A stretch of 64,000 nt of DNA from Ascidiaceihabitans sp. (GCA_028248455.1 JAOKHV010000002.1:1-64000); one strand, 5' to 3'; shown: positions 9,819 to 18,293, counted from the stretch's first letter. Notes: a model not told the origin generated them from the letters alone. Program-made: numbers and translations.

Positions 9819-11007
9819 GTCTAATGTTCCTTGGTTGACCATTTTGGGCTTGGGCGAAGATGGACCAAATGCCATGACGCCTGCAAGCCTCAAGGCGCTT
9901 CAAAGTGCTGAATTCGTTATGGGGGCCGCACGCCACTTGTCACTGCTGCCTGTGGTTGATGCAGAGTTGATAACTTGGCCCGTTCCCTTTGCCGATGGTA
10001 TTGCACAGCTTTTGGAGTTGCGAGGCAAACGCGTTGTCGCCTTGGCCTCTGGCGATCCGTTTTGGTTTGGTGCAGGCAGCGTTTTCGGCCGCCACTTACA
10101 GTCAGATGAATGGACTTCAATCGCAGGACCCGCAACCTTTTCACTGGCTGCGGCTCAGATGGGTTGGCCGTTAGAAAACACACTTTGCCTTGGACTACAT
10201 GCCGCACCATTAACGCGCCTGCGCGCACATCTTTCCACAGGTCAGCGGTGTATCGCGCTTTTGCGCGATGGCGCGGCTGTGCAGGAGCTGAACAGTTACA
10301 TTTCAGACAACGGTTTTGGCGACAGTGACCTGACAGTCCTTGAAGCCCTTGGTGGTCCACGCCAGCGCGTCACTGCGTTTGATCAACTCAGTGAGGCAGT
10401 TCAGCATCCAGTTTGTGTAGCGATTGATATCAAGGGCAGTGGTCCTGCTATCAGCAAAGCATCAGGCAAAGACGATGCGCTATTTGCCAATGATGGGCAG
10501 ATCACCAAACGCCCTATTCGCGCCCTTACTTTGTCTGCTCTTGCTCCAAAATTTGGTGAACACCTTTGGGACCTTGGCACAGGTTCTGGATCAATCGCAA
10601 TTGAATGGTTGCTAAGTCATCCATCTGTCACCGCCACTGCAGTAGAAGCAAATTCTGAACGTGCTACGCGCGCTGCGCATAATGCTATGACGCTGGGTGT
10701 GGAGCGTTTGGACGTTATCACCGCCAAATCAATAGACGTGTTAGACGATCTGCCCGCACCAGACGTTGTGTTTGTTGGCGGTGGCCTAACTCAAGAGTTG
10801 CTAGATGTGCTTTGGAACATCATGCCGGTTGGTTGCCGTTTCGTAACCAATGCCGTGACCCTAGAATCTGAGGTAATTGTTGCGCAAGCGCATGCCGCCA
10901 AAGGCGGTGAGTTGATGCGCATCGAAATCGCCAACTCCAAAGCTCTTGGTACAAAACGTGGTTGGTCTAGCGCCTATCCCATTGTCCAGTGGAGCGTGAC
11001 ACGATGA
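9817..11007 (+). CDS. cobL: precorrin-6Y C(5,15)-methyltransferase (decarboxylating) CobL
   Basis: A fused two-domain enzyme of 396 residues. The N-terminal half is a tetrapyrrole methylase (CbiE-like; GLGEDGPNAMTPASLKAL at the start, ASGDPFWFGAGS at about residues 77-88). The C-terminal half is a CbiT-like Rossmann methyltransferase with SAM motif DLGTGSGSIAIEW near residue 252. It methylates C-5 and C-15 and decarboxylates the acetate side chain, giving precorrin-8. The start codon overlaps that of the divergent cobK. The stop overlaps the cobE start (ATGA). Confidence 0.95.
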   Translation: MSNVPWLTILGLGEDGPNAMTPASLKALQSAEFVMGAARHLSLLPVVDAELITWPVPFADGIAQLLELRGKRVVALASGDPFWFGAGSVFGRHLQSDEWTSIAGPATFSLAAAQMGWPLENTLCLGLHAAPLTRLRAHLSTGQRCIALLRDGAAVQELNSYISDNGFGDSDLTVLEALGGPRQRVTAFDQLSEAVQHPVCVAIDIKGSGPAISKASGKDDALFANDGQITKRPIRALTLSALAPKFGEHLWDLGTGSGSIAIEWLLSHPSVTATAVEANSERATRAAHNAMTLGVERLDVITAKSIDVLDDLPAPDVVFVGGGLTQELLDVLWNIMPVGCRFVTNAVTLESEVIVAQAHAAKGGELMRIEIANSKALGTKRGWSSAYPIVQWSVTR

Positions 11008-11369
11008 TCGTTGCAGGGTTTGGGTTTCGCGGCTGCGCGACCATCGACAGCTTAACCTCTGCCTTCAGCGAAACCGGCCTTAGCGCGGTAGATGCTATTG
11101 CAACGGCCGAAGACAAATCCAAAACCCCTGTGTTCATTGATTTTGCAAAAACCATTGGCGCACAGATCGTTTCAATTGACGCATCTACATTGACCCACAT
11201 CGAAACCCAGACCCAATCACAAGCCAGCCAAACCCACCGTGACACGGGTAGCGTGGCAGAAGCAGCTGCCCTTGCTGCTTTGGGTAAAGATGCAAAGTTG
11301 CTGGCACCCCGTTCCATTTCTAATGACCGCATGGCAACCTGTGCCATCGCCCAAGGACCCAAATCATGA
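11004..11369 (+). CDS. cobE: cobalamin biosynthesis protein CobE
   Basis: A 121-residue protein related to the C-terminal domain of CbiG. The N-terminus [17 protein letters not shown] and the late [18 protein letters not shown] segment are typical of CobE. It is needed in the aerobic pathway, but its exact chemistry is not settled. The ATG at 11004 overlaps the cobL stop; the open frame could begin 15 bases earlier, inside cobL. It overlaps cobM by 4 bases. Confidence 0.88.
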   Translation: MIVAGFGFRGCATIDSLTSAFSETGLSAVDAIATAEDKSKTPVFIDFAKTIGAQIVSIDASTLTHIETQTQSQASQTHRDTGSVAEAAALAALGKDAKLLAPRSISNDRMATCAIAQGPKS

Positions 11370-12160
11370 CTGTACACTTCATTGGCGCAGGCCCCGGTGC
11401 CGCCGATCTTTTGACCCTGCGTGGCCGCGACATCATCGCGGCATGCCCTGTCTGCCTATACGCAGGATCACTGGTTCCACAGGAAATTTTGGGCCACTGC
11501 CCTGCCGACGCTGAGATCATTAATACCGCAGCGATGGACCTTGATACCATCATCGCCACCATCAAAACAGCAACTGAGGCGGGCAAAGACGTGGCGCGTT
11601 TGCACTCAGGCGACTTGTCTGTGTGGTCTGCAATGGGTGAACAAATGCGCCGTCTGCGCGCTGAAAATATTGCGGTCAGCGTAACACCAGGCGTGCCATC
11701 CTTTGCCGCCGCTGCTGCGGCACTGGGCACTGAACTGACATTACCCGGATTGGCACAATCGGTTGTGTTAACACGCACACCTGGCCGCGCGTCCTCAATG
11801 CCAGAGGGTGAAAGCCTAAAGAATTTCGCAGCCACCGGCGCGACGCTCGCGATCCACCTGTCTATTCAGAACCTTGATACCGTCGTTGCTGATCTTACCC
11901 CGTCTTATGGTGATGATTGCCCTGTTGCGGTTGTGTACCGCGCATCATGGCCAGACGAACAAATCATCCGCGCAACCTTGTCCACCATCGCCGCAACCGT
12001 CACGCCAGAAATCGCACGTACCGCGTTGATCCTTGTTGGTCCGGCGTTGGCTGGCGAAGGGTTCGACGAAAGCTGCCTTTACGCGACTGACTATGACCGC
12101 CGTTATCGCCCTCAAACTGCTGAAAGCCCTTGGGCCAGCTGGAGTCCTGACGATGAATAA
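11366..12160 (+). CDS. cobM: precorrin-4 C(11)-methyltransferase CobM
   Basis: SAM-dependent methylation of precorrin-4 at C-11, giving precorrin-5. At 264 residues it has the family pattern: [18 protein letters not shown] at the N-terminus, [18 protein letters not shown] at about residues 76-93, [18 protein letters not shown], and a late [11 protein letters not shown] block. It lies in a chain of 4-base overlaps, and its stop region overlaps the cobB start by 8 bases. Confidence 0.95.
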   Translation: MTVHFIGAGPGAADLLTLRGRDIIAACPVCLYAGSLVPQEILGHCPADAEIINTAAMDLDTIIATIKTATEAGKDVARLHSGDLSVWSAMGEQMRRLRAENIAVSVTPGVPSFAAAAAALGTELTLPGLAQSVVLTRTPGRASSMPEGESLKNFAATGATLAIHLSIQNLDTVVADLTPSYGDDCPVAVVYRASWPDEQIIRATLSTIAATVTPEIARTALILVGPALAGEGFDESCLYATDYDRRYRPQTAESPWASWSPDDE

Positions 12161-13466
12161 TATGCCCAAAGGCCTACTCATTTCCGCCCCTAGTTCGGGC
12201 ACCGGCAAAACAACTGTCATGTTGGGATTGCTGCGTGCTTTGGCAGAGGACGGGTTGAACGTTCAGCCCTTCAAAAGTGGTCCTGATTATATTGACCCGG
12301 CGTTTCACCGCGCAGCCGCTGGCCGGCCCTCATTCAACTTTGATACATGGGCGATGAACCCGTCACTGTTGGGCGCGATTTCAGCTCAAGCTGAAGGATC
12401 AGATATCGTGATCGCTGAGGGGTCCATGGGCCTGTATGATGGCGTTGCGAAACCGGGTGCAACAGGTCACGGAACCAGCGCAGAGACGGCGGCAAAAATG
12501 GGCTGGGGCGTGATCCTTGTGATTGATGTCAGCGGTCAAGCACAGTCTGCGGCTGCAACAGCTTTGGGTTTTGCCAAGTACAATCCCGATCTTAATTTCG
12601 CAGGTGTGATCCTGAACCGTGTGGCGTCACCGCGCCACGAACGCCTGACCCGTTTAGGAATGGAGAAACACGGCATTAAGGTGCTAGGGAGCTTGCCCCG
12701 CCGCGGCGATCTTGCGTTGCCTGAACGCCACCTTGGACTAATCCAAGCGGTAGAACATCCCGACCTTGAAGCGGCGATTTCTGGGTATGCCAACTTCCTG
12801 CGCGAGAACGTGGATTTAGAGGCGATCAAAGCCGCAGCTACAGGTGGCGACGCATTGCCGGCAGGCCAACTGCCTAAACCACCTGCGCAACGGATCGCGT
12901 TGGCTCAGGACGCTGCATTCTCATTCACCTACCCGCACCTAGTCGCTGGATGGCGGGCGCATGGGGCAGAGATCATTCCGTTCTCACCACTTGCCGATGA
13001 AGCACCTGACAATGACGCCGATCTGGTTTGGTTGCCCGGTGGATACCCCGAATTGCACGCAGGTTCGTTGGCCGCAGCGTCTAACTTTCGCAAAGCGATG
13101 ATGGAGCACGCCAAAACACGACCTGTGCACGGGGAGTGTGGCGGCTACATGGCGTTGGGTAAAACCTTGGTCGACAAGGAAGGGAACAGCCACGAAATGC
13201 TAGGCCTTCTTGGCCTTGTCACCAGCTATGAAAAGCGCAAGTTCCACCTTGGCTACCGCAAAGCGCATTTGATTGCACCTATGCCGGGGTTTGCCACGGG
13301 TGAAGCATTGCGTGGCCATGAGTTCCATTATTCCACCATTCTAGAGGAACCTGATGCACCGCTGGCCGAAGTCTTGGACGCAGAAGGCAACCCAGTTCCA
13401 GAAACTGGCTCCATCAATGGCAACGTCACAGGCACCTTCTTTCACCTGATTGCAGAGGCCAGCTAA
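12153..13466 (+). CDS. cobB: hydrogenobyrinic/cobyrinic acid a,c-diamide synthase CobB
   Basis: ATP- and glutamine-dependent amidation of the a and c side chains, the last corrin step before cobalt insertion in the aerobic route. The 437-residue protein has an N-terminal P-loop ([11 protein letters not shown], residues 11-21) and a C-terminal class I glutamine amidotransferase domain with nucleophile C329 in [10 protein letters not shown] and an EFHYS motif near the end. I use the ATG at 12153; a second ATG lies 9 bases downstream. cobA starts on the base after its stop. Confidence 0.94.
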   Translation: MNNMPKGLLISAPSSGTGKTTVMLGLLRALAEDGLNVQPFKSGPDYIDPAFHRAAAGRPSFNFDTWAMNPSLLGAISAQAEGSDIVIAEGSMGLYDGVAKPGATGHGTSAETAAKMGWGVILVIDVSGQAQSAAATALGFAKYNPDLNFAGVILNRVASPRHERLTRLGMEKHGIKVLGSLPRRGDLALPERHLGLIQAVEHPDLEAAISGYANFLRENVDLEAIKAAATGGDALPAGQLPKPPAQRIALAQDAAFSFTYPHLVAGWRAHGAEIIPFSPLADEAPDNDADLVWLPGGYPELHAGSLAAASNFRKAMMEHAKTRPVHGECGGYMALGKTLVDKEGNSHEMLGLLGLVTSYEKRKFHLGYRKAHLIAPMPGFATGEALRGHEFHYSTILEEPDAPLAEVLDAEGNPVPETGSINGNVTGTFFHLIAEAS

Positions 13467-14198
13467 ATGACCGGTTTTGTAAGCTTCGTCGGCTCAGGGC
13501 CCGGCGATCCTGAATTGCTCACTTTGAAAGCGGTGGACCGTTTAAAGACAGCGGATGCTGTTTTGTTTGATGACCTGTCATCCGGTCCTATTCTGTCACA
13601 TGCTGGCAAGGGTACCGATTTGGTCGGCGTTGGGAAACGCGCAGGTCGCGCCTCCCCTAAGCAAAGCCATGTCAGTCAATTGTTGGTTGAGTATGCGCAA
13701 ACAGGCGCACGTGTTGTACGTCTTAAAAGTGGCGATGGCGGAATGTTTGGGCGCCTTGAGGAAGAGATTTTAGCATTGCGCGAAGCGGGCATTCCCTACG
13801 AAATCATACCCGGCATTCCATCAGCCTGCGCTGCTGCGGCCGCGGCAGGCATTCCCCTAACCCGTCGAATGACGGCACGCCGCGTGCAGTTCGTGACTGG
13901 GCATGATGTGGATGGCACTTTGCCTAATGATGCGAACCTTGTGGCACTTGCCGATCCTATGGCAACAACCGTGGTGTTCATGGGTAAACGGACGTTTCCG
14001 GCCTTGCTTGAAAAATTGATCGCGCATGGTTTGCCACGTGACACACCCGCCCTTTTGGCCGAAGCGGTCAGCACACCGGAACAGTCGTTAAAGCGCACAA
14101 CGGTTTCGGAATTGGCCAAGGAACTTCAGGCAGAGTTTTCACCGAACCCTGCCCTGATCCTATATGGTCCTTTGGCGACAGATTACGACGATGGATAG
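13467..14198 (+). CDS. cobA: uroporphyrinogen-III C-methyltransferase CobA (SUMT)
   Basis: Methylates uroporphyrinogen III at C-2 and C-7 to precorrin-2, the branch point away from heme. The 243-residue, SUMT-only form has FVGSGPGDPELLTLKAVDRL at the N-terminus, VRLKSGDGGMFGRLEEE at about residues 85-101, and IIPGIPSACAAAAAAGIPLT. Siroheme-type dehydrogenase domains are absent, so this copy looks dedicated to corrin synthesis. It overlaps the cobF start by 8 bases. Confidence 0.94.
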   Translation: MTGFVSFVGSGPGDPELLTLKAVDRLKTADAVLFDDLSSGPILSHAGKGTDLVGVGKRAGRASPKQSHVSQLLVEYAQTGARVVRLKSGDGGMFGRLEEEILALREAGIPYEIIPGIPSACAAAAAAGIPLTRRMTARRVQFVTGHDVDGTLPNDANLVALADPMATTVVFMGKRTFPALLEKLIAHGLPRDTPALLAEAVSTPEQSLKRTTVSELAKELQAEFSPNPALILYGPLATDYDDG

Positions 14199-14931
14199 CC
14201 TAACGCTAATCGGCATCGGGACCGGCAATCCTGACCACCTTACATTTGAAGGCGCACGCGCAATCCAAGAGGCGACAACGATTCTGATCCCCCGCAAGGG
14301 CGGTGAAAAATCCGACCTTGCTGATCTGCGCCGTCAGATTGTTGAGAAGGTTGTGGTGGGCGATGGCCCACAAATTATCGAATTTGATCTGCCCGTACGT
14401 AAATCTGATGGTGACTATTTAGAAAACGTTGATCTGTGGCACGATGCAATCGCGGATACGTGGATCAAGGCCGCAGGTAATACTGAACGCGCGGCGTTGT
14501 TGATCTGGGGCGACCCATCGCTTTATGATAGTTCGCTGCGTATTGCCTCGCGTCTCAAACCCTATCCAAAGGTACGCGTCGTTGCGGGGATCACAACGCT
14601 TCAAGTTTTGACTGCAGCCCACGCAATCCCTGTGAATGAAATAGGGGCACCCTTTGTTGTGACCACGGGGCGACAGTTACGCGACAATGGTTGGCCCAAA
14701 GGTGCTGACAGCGCCATTTTTATGCTCGATGGCAACTGTGCATTTCAAACGCTGAATGGTGCAGATTTTGACATCTGGTGGGGCGCTTATCTGGGGATGG
14801 AGAATCAAATCATCCGCTCTGGCCCGCTTGATCTTGTCAAAGACGAGATCATTTCGGCCCGTGCAAAAGCACGCGCCGCACATGGATGGATCATGGATGC
14901 ATACTTATTACGTCGTAAACGGCCAGAATAG
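14191..14931 (+). CDS. cobF: precorrin-6A synthase (deacetylating) CobF
   Basis: Methylates C-1 of precorrin-5 and releases the extruded acetyl unit as acetate, giving precorrin-6A. It is specific to the aerobic pathway. The 246-residue protein starts LIGIGTGNPDHLTFEGARAI and carries LIWGDPSLYDSSLRIA at about residues 105-120 and VVAGITTLQVLTAAHAI after it. The ATG at 14191 lies inside the cobA stop region. It is the last gene of the long operon, and a second B12 riboswitch follows about 50 bases on. Confidence 0.94.
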   Translation: MDSLTLIGIGTGNPDHLTFEGARAIQEATTILIPRKGGEKSDLADLRRQIVEKVVVGDGPQIIEFDLPVRKSDGDYLENVDLWHDAIADTWIKAAGNTERAALLIWGDPSLYDSSLRIASRLKPYPKVRVVAGITTLQVLTAAHAIPVNEIGAPFVVTTGRQLRDNGWPKGADSAIFMLDGNCAFQTLNGADFDIWWGAYLGMENQIIRSGPLDLVKDEIISARAKARAAHGWIMDAYLLRRKRPE

Positions 14932-14982
14932 CCTTGGGCATTAAGTTGTCCCTTGTGCGACTCACGGATGGGGTTGTAGACG

Positions 14983-15175
14983 TAAAGGGCTTGGTGTTCG
15001 TCGGTTTTGTCGATGAACGAAGAGGGAATTGGGTTAGGTTTAAGTCAACCAAATCCCAGGCCGCCCCCGCGACTGTATGCGAAGAGCGGGTTTCGAATTT
15101 GCCACTCACCCTATTTGGTGGGGAAGGTCGAAGCCACGTGATGAAACGCAAGCCAGGAGACCTGCCGGGCTGAAA
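14983..15175 (+). promoter_or_regulatory. second adenosylcobalamin riboswitch, upstream of cbtB
   Basis: A second cobalamin aptamer has TTGGTGTTCGTCGG near 14988, GCCGCCCCCGCGACTGTATG at about 15061-15080, GAAGCCACGTGATG near 15130, and a perfect B12 box AAGCCAGGAGACCTGCCG at about 15150-15167. The predicted cobalt transporter genes follow within 45 bases of its end. B12 should repress cobalt uptake when cofactor is plentiful. No strong terminator separates it from cobF, so read-through from the corrin operon is possible. Confidence 0.93.
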
Positions 15176-15216
15176 CGTAATTAAATCTGTCGGGTGTGAC
15201 AGTAAGGAGAAGACCA

Positions 15217-15405
15217 ATGAAGACGACTGCAGCAACTATGACCGTAGAAGATCACGCATCAGCCAGCCGCACAGGTTTGGCGTCTGCATTTTTCGCATTG
15301 ATCCTTGGCGTAGGCATCATTGCCGTCACTGGCCACGTTCAAGCAGCAGCATTGCACGATGCGGCACACGACGTGCGTCACGCAACTGGCTTCCCCTGCC
15401 ACTAA
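15217..15405 (+). CDS. cbtB: CbtB, small subunit of predicted cobalt transporter
   Basis: A 62-residue membrane protein with one hydrophobic helix (about residues 21-39) and a C-terminal tail rich in histidine ending HDVRHATGFPCH, the CbtB signature. It is thought to help the CbtA channel or transporter bring in cobalt. A good ribosome site (AAGGAG) lies 8 bases before the ATG at 15217. It is the first gene after the B12 riboswitch; cbtA starts one base after its stop. Confidence 0.9.
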   Translation: MKTTAATMTVEDHASASRTGLASAFFALILGVGIIAVTGHVQAAALHDAAHDVRHATGFPCH

Positions 15406-15406
15406 A

Positions 15407-16087
15407 ATGTTTGCACGCATTGTAACCAGCGCATTGTTCGCTGGCGCTACGGCTGGGTTGTTGATCGCCCTGTTGCAGTATGCGTTCGTGCAACCTGTGT
15501 TATTGCACGCTGAACTTTATGAAACTGGTACCTTGGTGCATTTTGGTGCCGCTCCGGTTTCCGCAATTCAAGACGTGAGTGGGTTTGATCCCTTGCGCGA
15601 CCTCCTGTCTGTTCTGTTCACCATGCTGACCTACTGCGGTTATGCGATGATCCTTGTCGCGCTCATGGGCGTTGCAGAAGAACGCGGTGCCGACATCACA
15701 CTGCGCAACGGCATGATCTGGGGTCTTATGGGCTTCATCGCAGCGCACCTTGCACCAGCCTTTTCATTGCCCCCTGAAGTACCGGGTGTTGCGGCAGCCG
15801 ATGTGTTGCTGCGCCAGTACTGGTGGTTTGCGACTGTTGCGACAGCTGCAATCGCGATGTGGTTGATCGCCTTCCACTTCACAATGGTCGGCGTTGGCGC
15901 TGCGATTGTGCTTCTGCTGCTGCCCCACATCATTGGTGCACCACAACCAGCTGAGTTCACAGGCCCCGTTCCAACGGAAATCGGTGCGTTGTTTGCTTCT
16001 CGTGCACTGAGTGTAGGATTGGCTGCTTGGATCATCCTCGGTGCATTTTGCGCATACTTTTGGACCAAAGAAGGCGAAGCGGCCTAA
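15407..16087 (+). CDS. cbtA: CbtA, predicted cobalt transporter membrane subunit
   Basis: A 226-residue integral membrane protein with about five or six hydrophobic helices, beginning MFARIVTSALFAGATAG. It has the CbtA-family pairing with CbtB and a cobalamin riboswitch. The family was assigned to cobalt uptake by comparative genomics; transport by this copy is inferred. I start it at the ATG directly after the cbtB stop, because the longer frame runs back through cbtB. Confidence 0.9.
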   Translation: MFARIVTSALFAGATAGLLIALLQYAFVQPVLLHAELYETGTLVHFGAAPVSAIQDVSGFDPLRDLLSVLFTMLTYCGYAMILVALMGVAEERGADITLRNGMIWGLMGFIAAHLAPAFSLPPEVPGVAAADVLLRQYWWFATVATAAIAMWLIAFHFTMVGVGAAIVLLLLPHIIGAPQPAEFTGPVPTEIGALFASRALSVGLAAWIILGAFCAYFWTKEGEAA

Positions 16088-16123
16088 TCACCGCTTCCGA
16101 CTTTTTCAAACAGGAAAAACGAC

Positions 16124-16609
16124 ATGGATCGTAGACTTTCAATGCTCCTGATCGGTTTGGTCTTTGGCGGTGGCATCGGGTTCACAATTGCGGCCGGTAA
16201 TGGTGTTACGTTTGACGGCCACGATCACGCGACTGGACACGGTGGTGGTGGCCACGATCATTCAGAAATCACATCAATCGACCTACCTGCAGGTGATACA
16301 GCACCAACACTTGCTGCGCAGATATTCAAAGATCCGGCGTCGGGCTGGAACCTCAAGATTGAGAAAACCAACTTTACCTTCGCCCCTCAAAACGCGAGCA
16401 CGGTTGATGTAACAGGCGAGGGCCATGCGCATCTCTATGTGAACGGCGATAAGACTGCACGCCTCTATGCGGATTGGTTCCACATAGATCACTTACCCGA
16501 AGGTGATGTGCTGATCGAAGTCGCGCTGAACTCAAACGACCACAGCCAGCTTAGCGTTGATGGTGTCCCATTACGGGTCGGTGTTCAGGTCATAAACACA
16601 ACAAATTAA
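16124..16609 (+). CDS. His-rich membrane-anchored protein of the cbt operon, function unknown
   Basis: 161 residues. One N-terminal hydrophobic segment (about 6-24) is followed by a histidine cluster GHDHATGHGGGGHDH (residues 32-46) and a soluble domain with HAHLYVNGD and ADWFHIDHLPEGD. The topology suggests a periplasmic domain held by an uncleaved anchor or signal. The spaced histidines suggest binding of Co or another divalent metal. It lies 36 bases after cbtA, with no terminator, so it should be read from the B12 riboswitch. I do not recognise a named family. A periplasmic cobalt-capture role is inference from context. Confidence 0.7.
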   Translation: MDRRLSMLLIGLVFGGGIGFTIAAGNGVTFDGHDHATGHGGGGHDHSEITSIDLPAGDTAPTLAAQIFKDPASGWNLKIEKTNFTFAPQNASTVDVTGEGHAHLYVNGDKTARLYADWFHIDHLPEGDVLIEVALNSNDHSQLSVDGVPLRVGVQVINTTN

Positions 16610-16968
16610 TCCATCGTTGGGATACGGGCGCGCAAGCGATTGCGCAGCTCGCCCAATGGGCGAGCATCTTCGATCCAGCCCTTCTTTAGCTCAAGAAACA
16701 TCTGACACAGCTTAACGATTTCCGTTTCAGACGCTTTGATATCCAACCCATCAAATACGTAAGTGCCGCGCCCTTCGCCCTGAAGCGAGATATTGACGGC
16801 ATGGACGCATCCACCAAGGCATGGCGTGGCCTCAACTTCAATCTGATCACTTAGCCCAGCAAGCTTGATCGCGCCGCGCAATGTTGAGCAGTCTTGGCGT
16901 ACGGTGACATCACTCTCGCGTTCGCATGTGGCGCAAACCAATAAGCGGTTCGCTGGTTTTTGTGTCAT
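16606..16968 (-). CDS. DUF1636 protein (paralogue 2)
   Basis: 120 residues with cysteines C12-x2-C15, C27, and C50-x3-C54 in CLGGCVHA. The scaffold matches the DUF1636 gene at 1116, but the central cluster has lost the first of the three spaced cysteines and gained C27. Metal or [2Fe-2S] binding is likely. It converges on the His-rich gene with stop codons overlapping by 4 bases. Function is unproven, but having both paralogues at the edges of the cobalamin block argues for a cobalt- or corrin-related role. Confidence 0.8.
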   Translation of the reverse strand: MTQKPANRLLVCATCERESDVTVRQDCSTLRGAIKLAGLSDQIEVEATPCLGGCVHAVNISLQGEGRGTYVFDGLDIKASETEIVKLCQMFLELKKGWIEDARPLGELRNRLRARIPTMD

Positions 16969-17064
16969 AGCGCATCCTTCATCATATCACGTTGTAGGCT
17001 ATCGTAATTGAAATATCAGGGAAATTTCAAAGCATACATCCAGACCCATCACATAAAGACCGGC

Positions 17065-17979
17065 TTAAGCCCGTGATTGGGCGTACCTCGCGCAGCCATA
17101 TAGCGCCGCATTATCTTCAGTTATCACGTACAGTGGCACCTGGCCAAAGCGACCAGAGAAACTTTCATCTTTGCCAGCTTCGGCAGCGATTATTTTGGCT
17201 GCAGTTTCCGAATTCATAATGGCGCGTGCCACGCTGCCATTAAAATACAGACCCGCAAAAGGCATATATTGGAATGCCATTTGCCTACAGAACAAACCCA
17301 AGGCCTTCGCAAAAAGAGCAACTGTCTGAGCACCCTCTCCATATGTTGGTACAGTGATTTGTGCCGGACCCGTTTCTTTGAAACCAAGTGCAACATGCAA
17401 CGCAGCGAGCCCGTCACCTGAAAACAACTCTTCAACTTTTTGGAAGCTGCTGGCCTTGTCGCCAACCGCGTCGCGCAAAACATCCATAACGCTGCTTGGT
17501 AGGCTCGCATGACCCAACTCGGCTTCAATCACGTGGCCCTCGTGGCACATGCTTACGTTAAACCCTGTGGCGATGCCCGCGACAAGAGCTTGATCGCCAT
17601 GCGGTTTACCACCGTTGATTTGGTTCACAACATGGTCAGGTAGCACGTCTAATGCATAGCCAAGCGCAACCAAATCGTTCAAAAGATATGCCCGCTCAAG
17701 GCCCAAAGATCGCGCCAATACGTCTGTATCAAACTCCCACTCGCCGTTAGTCAGCTCACCTTTTCCAGCTGAAACAGGCCCAGCGATCGCAATACAAATT
17801 GAACTTGGCTTTGGCCCGACCAAAGCTGCAAAATACTCTTGGACTGCCTCAACAAAGCAATCCACATCAGCATTAGAGTACCTGATAAAACTCTTTGCTA
17901 TAACGCCATTAGCATCAGCCAAAGCAAATCTTGTATTTGTTCCGCCTATGTCGGCGACGAGTGTTAGATCGTTTATCAT
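17065..17979 (-). CDS. glk: glucokinase
   Basis: ATP-dependent phosphorylation of glucose to glucose 6-phosphate in the cytoplasm. The 304-residue bacterial glucokinase-family (Glk) protein has the phosphate-binding VADIGGTNTRFALAD at residues 8-22 and LLNDLVALGYAL (catalytic Asp region) near residue 100. Its ATG overlaps the stop of the small transporter-remnant reading frame upstream (TAATG), so its translation is probably coupled to that frame. It is not a ROK-type kinase, although a ROK regulator is divergent nearby. Confidence 0.9.
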   Translation of the reverse strand: MINDLTLVADIGGTNTRFALADANGVIAKSFIRYSNADVDCFVEAVQEYFAALVGPKPSSICIAIAGPVSAGKGELTNGEWEFDTDVLARSLGLERAYLLNDLVALGYALDVLPDHVVNQINGGKPHGDQALVAGIATGFNVSMCHEGHVIEAELGHASLPSSVMDVLRDAVGDKASSFQKVEELFSGDGLAALHVALGFKETGPAQITVPTYGEGAQTVALFAKALGLFCRQMAFQYMPFAGLYFNGSVARAIMNSETAAKIIAAEAGKDESFSGRFGQVPLYVITEDNAALYGCARYAQSRA

Positions 17980-18116
17980 TATGCTTCTTTTTGATGTGGG
18001 TGCTTACAGAGAATAATCATGCTCAATAGATCATCATCGGTGACAGAGTCCACATCGACTGTCCCAACCAATTTACCATTTTTCATGACTGCGGCTGCAG
18101 TTTTAAATAGTTTCAT
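17979..18116 (-). pseudogene. in-frame fusion remnant of a sugar ABC transporter operon
   Basis: A 45-codon open frame. Its first ten residues, MKLFKTAAAV, look like the start of a periplasmic sugar-binding protein signal peptide. From residue 11 on, MKNGKLVGTVDV and VTDDDLLSMII match the extreme C-terminus of sugar (xylose/ribose-type) ABC transporter ATPases. One large deletion could have joined the first gene of a binding protein-permease-ATPase operon to the last, keeping frame. A G-rich ribosome site precedes the ATG and the stop overlaps the glk start, so the remnant may still serve as a leader for glk. The origin is inferred from the two signatures. Confidence 0.75.
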
Positions 18117-18190
18117 GTGTTCCCCCCCAAAACGAACAAAAATCCTCCGCCGGAATCGCCTGACAGTTAGGGATGAAGCAATGTAGATCA

Positions 18191-18234
18191 ATTTAAATTC
18201 GAATTGCAAATTAAATCGTAAATCTTCGATTAAA
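18191..18234. promoter_or_regulatory. tandem AT-rich dyads, candidate ROK-regulator operators
   Basis: Two imperfect palindromes overlap in the divergent region between the transporter remnant/glk and the ROK gene. One at 18191-18216 has arms ATTTAAATTCGAA and TTGCAAATTAAAT (10 of 13 positions paired). The other, at 18211-18234, has arms TTAAATCGTAAA and TCTTCGATTAAA (9 of 12). ROK repressors usually bind such AT-rich dyads. Binding is not shown. Confidence 0.45.
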
Positions 18235-18293
18235 AAGTCATCCTTTATGTCTGGGCCTCATATTCTTATAAGGTTAGTGAAGGAGAGCAACTT

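Noticed and set aside
9087-9824. 245-codon plus-strand open frame over cobK
   Set aside because: It is a shadow of cobK on the other strand. Its translation has no family motif, while cobK is clearly recognisable.
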